Positions 28,311 through 34,828 of a DNA stretch of 64,000 nt are shown here, one piece after another. The DNA is from Acetomicrobium hydrogeniformans. Lineage in GTDB: Bacteria > Synergistota > Synergistia > Synergistales > JAFGMB01. The notes beneath the pieces were generated by a model. It ran no database searches. It had not been told where the DNA came from and worked only from the letters and a program-made list of their open reading frames with translations. How positions within the stretch are numbered: position 1 is the first letter of the stretch; each line of letters opens with the position of its first letter. The stretch covers positions 48,599-112,598 of the forward strand of contig JAENYO010000009.1 of the NCBI GenBank assembly GCA_016841745.1. Reading direction: 5' to 3'. The position numbers and the translations under genes were made by a program.

Positions 28311-29280
28311 TCATCTCGAAACCTTCGGAAGCTGGTTGATCCTTAGTCACCTTAAACCAGATGGAGACACCCTGGGTTCGGCTAGTGCTCTTGCTCAGTT
28401 CGGAAGAGATGCAGGTAAAAGAATTTACTGGGGTGGAGCAGATAGCTTCCCCCCATCATATTTATATCTGCCATTGTCTGAAGATTATGTCAGACTGTCT
28501 AATGTGTCCGATCTTGAGATAAAGGAACGTTATGTTGCTGTAGTCCTGGACACTAGCACTATAGACCGGGCTGTCCCCGGTTTAAATTCAAAAGGCCCGG
28601 TATCACCCCAACTTGTTATAAATATAGATCACCATGGGGACAATTCTCAATATGGCCATTTAATTCATGTTGATCCTGAAAGTTCCTCGACTGGGGAAAT
28701 TATATGGAGATTTTTCAGAGATAATAAGATCTTCATAACAAAGCATATGGCAGAGGCCCTTTATACTGCTATAATTACTGACTGTGGAAAGTTTTCTTAT
28801 GCCAACACATCAGAGACCACCCACTTGGCGGCGGCCCATCTTATTTCTTGTGGTGTGGAACCAGCCAGGATGAATCAATTGATATTTCAGAAGCAGAGTC
28901 TTTCTGCTCTCAATCTCTGGGGGCGAGCTTTTTCCAGGGCTACCAGAATTAATGAAAGATGTATATTTTCGTGGCTCAGAATAGATGACTTTCAAGAAAC
29001 AACAGCAGATCAAGCAGATACGGAGAATCTCGTAAGCAGATTACTTTTCCTTAAAAACATCGATTTTGCTGTGCTATTCGTTCAGGAAGAAGAGCAGGTA
29101 AGGATAAGTCTCAGATCCTGTGGGAAGATCTCGGCCAGGGATATCGCCCAGATCTTTGGCGGGGGTGGGCACATTCCAGCAGCGGGTTGTACCCTGAAAA
29201 TGGATCTTGAAATGGCGAAATACCATGTTCTGGAGGAAATCTCGAAGAGATATGCTGTCAGGGATAATTGTACTGAATAA
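28270..29280 (+). CDS. nrnA: DHH/DHHA1 phosphoesterase, NrnA-type (oligoribonuclease / pAp phosphatase)
   Basis: Degrades short RNA oligomers and 3'-phosphoadenosine 5'-phosphate in the family. The N-terminal DHH domain carries SHLKPDGDTLGSASAL, VVLDTSTIDR and NIDHHGDN, with metal-binding Asp and His residues present. The C-terminal DHHA1 domain has GGGGHIPAAGCTL, the substrate-binding Gly-rich motif. Length is 336 residues from TTG 28270. The place between rbfA and truB matches other genomes. Related DHH enzymes that cleave cyclic dinucleotides cannot be fully excluded. Confidence 0.92.
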   Translation: MKIHNENVLKKIYDHLETFGSWLILSHLKPDGDTLGSASALAQFGRDAGKRIYWGGADSFPPSYLYLPLSEDYVRLSNVSDLEIKERYVAVVLDTSTIDRAVPGLNSKGPVSPQLVINIDHHGDNSQYGHLIHVDPESSSTGEIIWRFFRDNKIFITKHMAEALYTAIITDCGKFSYANTSETTHLAAAHLISCGVEPARMNQLIFQKQSLSALNLWGRAFSRATRINERCIFSWLRIDDFQETTADQADTENLVSRLLFLKNIDFAVLFVQEEEQVRISLRSCGKISARDIAQIFGGGGHIPAAGCTLKMDLEMAKYHVLEEISKRYAVRDNCTE

Positions 29281-30178
29281 ACCGACCGGGACCAGGAGCA
29301 CATGTTGTGTTAACCGGGTGAAAAAGATTCTTGGTAAAAGAATAAAGGTTGGACATGCTGGTACCCTGGACTCCCCAGCTGGAGGAATACTTCTAATATT
29401 GATCGGTTCGGCCACCCGTTTAAGTCAATATCTGATGGAACTTCCCAAGATCTATGAGGTTACCATCGTACTCGGTATGGAAACTGATACTGATGATTAC
29501 ACAGGTAATGTTCTCTCCAGAACCGAAAGAGGTCCGATTCTTCCCGAAAGAGTTGAAACAGTCATCCGTTCATTTCAGGGAGTAAGGATGCAGATACCTC
29601 CACAGATTTCTGCAGTAAAGGTTGATGGTAAGAGAGCCCACAAAATGTCAAGAGAAGGCGTAGATTTCAATATCTTACCCCGGCCAGTTTCAATTTCGAG
29701 AATCGAAAGAACTTGTTTTAGTGCTGAAACCCTTGAGCTTTCCCTTAGAGTCTCTTGCCATAAAGGTACTTACATTCGCAGCCTTGCTAGGGATATTGGG
29801 AAGCACCTTGAGTGCGGAGCCTATGTTTCTGGACTCACGAGAACTAGTATTGGCCCCTTTGATGTTGGAATCCCCTATTGTGTCCAGAAACTTGATGAAC
29901 TGGACAATCAATCTCTTTCAAGTTTTATCCAACCTATGGAAACCCTCCTTGAAGAATATACAAGTTACAAAATACCCTTATCTTTTACGGAAGCTGTTAG
30001 GAACGGCAATCCGGTAAGTCTAGAAAATCTCCATCGTTTACGATGGGGCAGCATCCCTTCTTCTTTCTCCGTCGCATTGGAGGGAAGTGATATTATTTCA
30101 TTTGGTAATATCCTGACTAAAGACAATAAAGCATTTTTCAAACCTAAAACAAACATTTTTCTGTCTGGAGAAAAATGA
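29252..30178 (+). CDS. truB: tRNA pseudouridine-55 synthase
   Basis: Makes pseudouridine 55 in the T-loop of tRNAs. The catalytic Asp lies in GHAGTLDSPAGG (usually TLDPxAxG), and YEVTIVLGMETDTDDYTG plus QIPPQISAVKVDGKRAHKM are family motifs; GTYIRSLARDIG completes the active site. I chose ATG 29252, giving 308 residues, over the open frame from 29207 because the conserved part starts with LSGIIVLNKPTG. It overlaps nrnA by 29 bases. Confidence 0.94.
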   Translation: MLSGIIVLNKPTGTRSTCCVNRVKKILGKRIKVGHAGTLDSPAGGILLILIGSATRLSQYLMELPKIYEVTIVLGMETDTDDYTGNVLSRTERGPILPERVETVIRSFQGVRMQIPPQISAVKVDGKRAHKMSREGVDFNILPRPVSISRIERTCFSAETLELSLRVSCHKGTYIRSLARDIGKHLECGAYVSGLTRTSIGPFDVGIPYCVQKLDELDNQSLSSFIQPMETLLEEYTSYKIPLSFTEAVRNGNPVSLENLHRLRWGSIPSSFSVALEGSDIISFGNILTKDNKAFFKPKTNIFLSGEK

Positions 30179-31116
30179 TGATAGTTGTGCTTGGATCCTT
30201 TGATGGATTTCATAAAGGTCACCAGTCACTTTTTACAGAAGCAAGAAGACTTGCCAGTACATCTGCAACTGACTGGGCAGTGATGACTTTTGCACCTCAC
30301 CCAAACCTTATTTTCTCTCCTGAAAAAGCAAGACTTCTTTTTACAGAAGAAGAAAAGACTGTAATATCACGATACCTTGATATTCCTCAAGTTATCATCA
30401 TTCCTTTTAATGAAAGACTTGCTAATCTTCAGCCTGAACAATTCCTTGAAAAGATCTCTAAGGATTATCCCTTATCCGGTATAGTAGTGGGAGATAATTT
30501 TAAGTTCGGCCGTGGAAGAACAGGGAATATAGATTTTCTCCAGAATTATGCTTCAAGGAAAAACCTGTCTTTCTCTCATGTTCCAACAATTAAGATATCT
30601 GGCACAATAATAAGCAGTACTATGATAAGAGGACTCGTTAGTTGCGGGGAAGTTATGAAGGTCGCTGATCTGCTGGGTTATGAATTCTTTATCACCGGTA
30701 AGGTTATAAAAGGGGATATGCGTGGAAGAAAACTGGGATATCCTACAGCGAATCTTGACCGGGATCCACACAAGGCAGTACCCGCTGAAGGAGTTTATGC
30801 CTCGGCTGTATTTATTGGTGAACAATGGTGGCCCTCAGCAGTGAATATAGGTTATAACCCAACTTTTGCCACATTGGAAAAACTTCGTATTGAAGCACAT
30901 ATACTAGATTTTATCGGTGATATCTATGGCAAAACAATTCATGTGGTTTTTTTGAAAAGGCTAAGAGGGGAACTCGCTTTCAAGACCACTGAAGAACTCA
31001 GTCGTCAGATCAGCGAGGATTCAGATGTAGCGAGACAGGTATACGAAAACCAGGTCCATGAACACCAGGATTTCTTTTCCCTTTTTTCAAATGCTGTCCG
31101 CCGTGCAAAAGAATAA
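30175..31116 (+). CDS. ribF: Bifunctional riboflavin kinase / FAD synthetase
   Basis: Converts riboflavin to FMN and FAD. The N-terminal FMN adenylyltransferase domain has LGSFDGFHKGHQSL (HxGH-type) and GDNFKFGRGRTGN; the C-terminal kinase domain has KGDMRGRKLGYPTANL and YNPTFATLEKLRIEAHILDF. Length is 313 residues. It ends the rimP operon and completes the pathway begun by the rib genes near 2-6 kb. ATG 30175 overlaps the truB stop by 4 bases. Confidence 0.96.
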   Translation: MMIVVLGSFDGFHKGHQSLFTEARRLASTSATDWAVMTFAPHPNLIFSPEKARLLFTEEEKTVISRYLDIPQVIIIPFNERLANLQPEQFLEKISKDYPLSGIVVGDNFKFGRGRTGNIDFLQNYASRKNLSFSHVPTIKISGTIISSTMIRGLVSCGEVMKVADLLGYEFFITGKVIKGDMRGRKLGYPTANLDRDPHKAVPAEGVYASAVFIGEQWWPSAVNIGYNPTFATLEKLRIEAHILDFIGDIYGKTIHVVFLKRLRGELAFKTTEELSRQISEDSDVARQVYENQVHEHQDFFSLFSNAVRRAKE

Positions 31117-31134
31117 AAAAAGAGTTTTTCCGGG

Positions 31135-31163
31135 TTGAATATAGAACAAACAAATGATAAGAT
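31135..31163 (+). promoter_or_regulatory. Probable promoter of tRNA-Arg(CCT)
   Basis: TTGAAT (31135-31140) and TAAGAT (31158-31163) with a 17-base spacer lie 15 bases before the mature tRNA. Confidence 0.55.
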
Positions 31164-31177
31164 AATCGCCGTTCTGC

Positions 31178-31253
<76 letters not shown>

Positions 31254-31263
31254 TTTTTTATAT

Positions 31264-31387
31264 CCGTTGTAAATACTAGTGAAAAGACACTAAATAATTA
31301 GTTAGTGTCTGGAGAATAGTAGTATACAACAGCTTGGCGCTCGACCTTAGTGATTACCTCTCATCAAAAATGATGGGAGGTTTTTTT
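31264..31387 (+). ncRNA. Structured element after tRNA-Arg, ending in a terminator (candidate leader or small RNA)
   Basis: Two nested inverted repeats are visible: an outer one pairing GTTGT plus ATACTA (from about 31266) with TAGTAT plus ACAAC (ending about 31330), and an inner hairpin of nine pairs, AGACACTAA with TTAGTGTCT, around 31292-31317. A linker follows and then a factor-independent terminator. No T-box, FMN, cobalamin, SAM or glycine signature was recognised. It may simply be the tRNA trailer, or a cis-regulator of the short frame at 31388. Confidence 0.35.
31356..31387 (+). terminator. Factor-independent terminator
   Basis: Arms 31356-31366 (ACCTCTCATCA) and 31371-31381 (TGATGGGAGGT) form an 11-bp stem with one T-G wobble and an AAAA loop, followed by seven T residues (31381-31387). 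Confidence 0.85.
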
Positions 31388-31552
31388 GTGGGTAACAATG
31401 TAATACCCTTCAGGAGGAATGAATATCCACCTTTCGAGCAGGTCCTTGATGATTTCCTTAACTTCAGAATACCAAGGATAGACCCTAAAACACACAAAGA
31501 ATTACAGGAGGATACGCTCCAGGTTCATTCCTGGTTTTCACGATATTTATAG
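31388..31552 (+). CDS. Possible 54-residue protein of unknown function
   Basis: A short frame from GTG 31388 encodes a proline- and charge-rich peptide with VIPFRRNEYPPFEQVL and a C-terminal VHSWFSRYL. Its only ribosome binding site, GGGAGG at 31375-31380, lies inside the right arm of the preceding terminator, so folding would hide it. I do not recognise a family. Composition is protein-like, but length and position leave real doubt; it may be chance. Confidence 0.25.
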   Translation: MGNNVIPFRRNEYPPFEQVLDDFLNFRIPRIDPKTHKELQEDTLQVHSWFSRYL

Positions 31553-32017
31553 TAAGAAGCGTACAATCTGTCCTGTGCTGTTAGAAAACGCTGGAAGTCA
31601 TGAAAATCCTCTTTCAACAATATCCATCTGAAGGACCGAAGTGCCTTCTTCCCATGTTTAATGGAAGAGTGAATTTATACCTGACATATGGAACGTGGAC
31701 TTAAATATTAAGAAAAATCATCAGAGTGGATGAAAAACACTAAACCCATACTCAATCTTCAACAGAAACATGTCTATAAGGGCCTAAATGGATCCTATTG
31801 GAGCAAATATAGCCCTATCCACCCCGGAGAAGCACCTGGACTTATTCCATCTGATCTGAACCCTCAAATTATGGAAATGGAGGTTAGAACAAAGATTACA
31901 AAAAACAGGACCTTGGCAACTCTATGGGTCCAGGGGATTAATATCATCATGTGTCTAGACAATGGGCCACTTTTGGGGAAATATTCCATTATGTAATGTG
32001 AACTGTTCTGTATTTAT
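31553..32017 (+). other. Stretch with no gene I can support
   Basis: An open frame of 88 codons (31730-31996) has a poor ribosome binding site and no recognisable motif. The rest shows no repeats, tRNA or convincing hairpin. It could be decayed sequence, for example the remains of a gene once linked to the transporter downstream. Confidence 0.4.
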
Positions 32018-32046
32018 TTGTTCTGGAAGGTTAATCTTGATACAAT
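32018..32046 (+). promoter_or_regulatory. Promoter of the DUF1850-TRAP unit
   Basis: TTGTTC (32018-32023) and TACAAT (32041-32046) with a 17-base spacer. The leader of about 105 bases contains a weak hairpin, AATGCAA (32105) with TTGCATT (32129) followed by T residues, close to the ribosome binding site. Confidence 0.55.
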
Positions 32047-32158
32047 AAACTAACTGGAAAACAGGTTTAGGCTCCTTACCTGGGTTCTGGCCAGCTAAAG
32101 GCGGAATGCAATCACATTATTTCAGCTGTTGCATTTTTTAGGAAGTGTGGACAAAAAT

Positions 32159-32683
32159 ATGAATACAGGACTTGGCAAAAGACTTCTTTTTCTCGTTATG
32201 ATACTCAGTTTGCTTGTAGTTTTCTGTTCCCCAGTCAACAAATTAAGTATTTTTACAAAAAACACTTTGTTGTTTTCTTTACCTGTTTCGTCAGGACAGA
32301 CTTTACATACCGGATATATTCATTCAGTCCAATTAACGCCTGTAGAAGATGATTACAGAATTCTTGACTCAAAACTGTGGCTCTGGGAGGAAAGGGTAGT
32401 TTCCCACAATGCAGGATTGCCCTTTGCAGCACCAAGGAACGGCAGTTTTTCCAGTGATAAGAAATGGATGTATGTAAGGGGGGGGAGATATAACTGGGAA
32501 ACGATAAACCTTCGTGTTGGAAATTCTGAACTCGGTCAGAACTGGATGAGTCTGACGCCGTTTCGCCGAATGGATCTTTACAGTTCATGGGCCGGCCAAC
32601 TACTCAGGTTTCAAGTAATTCAAGAACCGCTGATAAAGATTCTTCTTGAAGAGGGATCAACTCTTTTCCTTGAAAACAAATAG
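32159..32683 (+). CDS. DUF1850 domain protein
   Basis: An N-terminal hydrophobic segment (about residues 8-24, LLFLVMILSLLVVF) suggests a membrane anchor or uncleaved signal, with the rest outside the cytoplasm. The body carries the DUF1850 pattern: IHSVQLTPVEDDYRI and then AGLPFAAPRNGSF. Such proteins are encoded next to TAXI-type TRAP transporters, as here, but their role is not established. I chose ATG 32159 behind AGGAAGTG; an earlier in-frame TTG at 32129 lies in the leader hairpin. Length is 174 residues. Confidence 0.8.
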   Translation: MNTGLGKRLLFLVMILSLLVVFCSPVNKLSIFTKNTLLFSLPVSSGQTLHTGYIHSVQLTPVEDDYRILDSKLWLWEERVVSHNAGLPFAAPRNGSFSSDKKWMYVRGGRYNWETINLRVGNSELGQNWMSLTPFRRMDLYSSWAGQLLRFQVIQEPLIKILLEEGSTLFLENK

Positions 32684-32747
32684 ACTTTTTATCATTGTTA
32701 TTTTTCATGATCTTTAATGTTAGGGATATCCATGGGGGGGATCATTA

Positions 32748-34715
32748 ATGACAGATTCACAAAACAGAGTAGAGACCATTTCAGAAAACAATGAAAGTAC
32801 CATTGATTTAGATGAACTAAGGAGACAGTTCGATACTGAGGCCCGCAACAGATCTCTCATTGGCTGGCAAGCTCTTATGATAACTGTCATTGCTGTTGCG
32901 ATGTCACTATTTCATCTGTATACATCGGGGTTTGGGCTCCTTCTTGCTATGAAACAAAGAGCGATTCATCTGGCCTTTGTCCTTGTACTCGTTTTTCTTC
33001 TTTATCCATTTTCTGATAAATGTTCAAGAAAAAGGATACCCTGGTACGACTACATTTTAGCAATTATGGGGGCTGGTTTTACCCTTTACATGGTCTTGAA
33101 TTTTGAACAGATGGTTTATCGAGCCGGCCTTCCCACTCAAACGGATCTGATAGTAGGATTCATGGGAATAGTTCTTCTCCTTGAGGCAACAAGAAGAGTT
33201 TCCAGTCCAATTCTTCCCTGTATTGCAATTTTTTTCCTTTTCTACTGTTATTTCGGAAGACAATTCCCTGAAATGTTCCAGCACAGAGGATTCAACTTTA
33301 GCCGGATAATCAACCATATGTACATGGGAACCGAGGGTGTATTCGGCATTCCCCTTGCTGTTTCTGCAACATTTGTTTTCATGTTTATTCTTTTTGGTTC
33401 TTTTCTTGAACAAACCGGAATGGGTCGATTTATCATCGATCTTGCAATGGCACTCGCAGGTCATGCTACTGGTGGACCGGCGAAGGTAGCAGTCTTGAGT
33501 TCAGGTCTAATGGGTTCTATCTCAGGATCTTCCGTGGCCAACGTCTGCACAACTGGTATGTTTACTATTCCATTAATGAAAAGTGTTGGATATAAGCCTT
33601 ATTTTGCAGGAGCAGTGGAAGCAGTTGCCTCAACTGGAGGACAGATCATGCCACCAGTTATGGGTGCTGCTGCGTTTATTATGGCTGAATTTCTGGGTGT
33701 ACCCTATATTCATGTTGCCCTTGCAGCCATAGTTCCGGCCCTTCTCTATTATTTTGCAGTTATCGTCCAGGTCCATCTTGAAGCCTCGAGGCTTGGTCTC
33801 AAGGGACTTCCCCGTAACAGGCTTCCTCAGCTCTGGACACTTTTAAGAACGAAGGGACATCTCCTCTTACCTCTTTTCGGGATCGTTTATTTCCTGTTGA
33901 CTGGTTATACTCCTTTAAAAGCTGCTTATTTTGGTATCCTTATCACTGTTGCAGTATCATATCTGAATAAGGAAACCATGTTAACCCCTGTTAAATTGAA
34001 AGAAGCCCTTGAAAGCGGTGCCAGGGGGGCCCTCGCTGTAGCATGTGCTTGTGCTACAGTAGGTATTATTGTAGGAACTGCCACTCTTACAGGCCTCGGC
34101 CTGCGAATTGCAGGGGCTATTGTAGCTATTGCAGGTGGAAAACTTTTACCATCTCTTCTTCTTACCATGGTAGCATGCATACTTCTAGGTGCAGGACTTC
34201 CTACTACAGCCAATTTCATTGTGACCAGCACTATGTGTGCACCTGCCTTGTTCCAGCTTGATGTACCACCTATGGCAGCATACATGTTTGTTCTTTATTT
34301 CGGTATTGCTGCAGACCTGAGTCCTCCAGTTGCATTGGCTGCCTATGCGGGAGCAGGAATTGCGGGTGCCGAACCAATGAAGACAGGTGCCACTGCCGTG
34401 AAACTCGCTCTTGCCGGATTCCTTGTCCCCTATATATATGTTTATAATCCTATGCTGGTTTTGGTTGGTTTCCAGCCTTTACCCTTTACTTTAGCTATAA
34501 TTACCGCAGTTTTGGGTGTTTTTCTCCTCGGTATGGGGTCGATCGGCTTCTATAAGATACAACTTGCCTGGTGGCAAAGGATCCTTTGTTTCGGGGGAGC
34601 CCTTAGTCTTCTTATCCCCGGTATACAGACTGACATTATAGGTCTGGTTATTCTTGGGACAATGCACTTGCTTCAGGTTATAAAGTTTAAAAAAGCAAAT
34701 ACCATGACGGAGTGA
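32748..34715 (+). CDS. TRAP transporter, fused small and large permease subunits (DctQM-type)
   Basis: A 655-residue inner membrane protein. A hydrophilic N-terminus (~40 residues) precedes a DctQ-like four-helix part and then a DctM-like domain with repeated glycine- and serine-rich hairpins (SSGLMGSISGSSVANVCTTG; GGQIMPPVMGAAAFIMAEFLG; GAGLPTTANFIVTSTM). The 4TM/12TM fusion is typical of TAXI-family secondary importers, which use an ion gradient and a periplasmic receptor to take up dicarboxylates or glutamate-like acids. No receptor gene lies in this window, so the substrate cannot be predicted. Preceded by DUF1850, as usual. Confidence 0.93.
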   Translation: MTDSQNRVETISENNESTIDLDELRRQFDTEARNRSLIGWQALMITVIAVAMSLFHLYTSGFGLLLAMKQRAIHLAFVLVLVFLLYPFSDKCSRKRIPWYDYILAIMGAGFTLYMVLNFEQMVYRAGLPTQTDLIVGFMGIVLLLEATRRVSSPILPCIAIFFLFYCYFGRQFPEMFQHRGFNFSRIINHMYMGTEGVFGIPLAVSATFVFMFILFGSFLEQTGMGRFIIDLAMALAGHATGGPAKVAVLSSGLMGSISGSSVANVCTTGMFTIPLMKSVGYKPYFAGAVEAVASTGGQIMPPVMGAAAFIMAEFLGVPYIHVALAAIVPALLYYFAVIVQVHLEASRLGLKGLPRNRLPQLWTLLRTKGHLLLPLFGIVYFLLTGYTPLKAAYFGILITVAVSYLNKETMLTPVKLKEALESGARGALAVACACATVGIIVGTATLTGLGLRIAGAIVAIAGGKLLPSLLLTMVACILLGAGLPTTANFIVTSTMCAPALFQLDVPPMAAYMFVLYFGIAADLSPPVALAAYAGAGIAGAEPMKTGATAVKLALAGFLVPYIYVYNPMLVLVGFQPLPFTLAIITAVLGVFLLGMGSIGFYKIQLAWWQRILCFGGALSLLIPGIQTDIIGLVILGTMHLLQVIKFKKANTMTE

Positions 34716-34747
34716 TGGTTTTCTGGTCCTTTATGCAGAATTTGTGT

Positions 34748-34753
34748 TAAAAT
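34748..34753 (+). promoter_or_regulatory. Possible extended -10 promoter element before ileS
   Basis: TGT followed directly by TAAAAT (34748-34753) resembles an extended -10; no good -35 is present. The terminator hairpin at 34774 would then lie in the leader. Confidence 0.3.
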
Positions 34754-34773
34754 GCTGTAAGCATGGTATATAA

Positions 34774-34800
34774 GCCGTCTCCCCATGGGGGACGGCATTT
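34774..34800 (+). terminator. GC-rich hairpin terminator between the TRAP gene and ileS
   Basis: GCCGTC and CCCCA on the left pair with TGGGG and GACGGC on the right, with one bulged T, followed by ATTTT. It most likely ends the TRAP transcript; it could instead act as an ileS attenuator if the -10 at 34748 is used. Confidence 0.6.
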
Positions 34801-34828
34801 TCCTATTTAGAGAGGGGAGAAACTCCAC

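Noticed and set aside
31730..31996. Plus-strand frame of 88 codons before the TRAP locus
   Set aside because: Poor ribosome binding site, no recognisable motif and no operon context. Kept only as part of the empty-stretch note.
34716..34828. T-box riboswitch before ileS
   Set aside because: The gap is only about 110 bases and lacks the specifier loop and the T-box sequence; only a simple hairpin is present.
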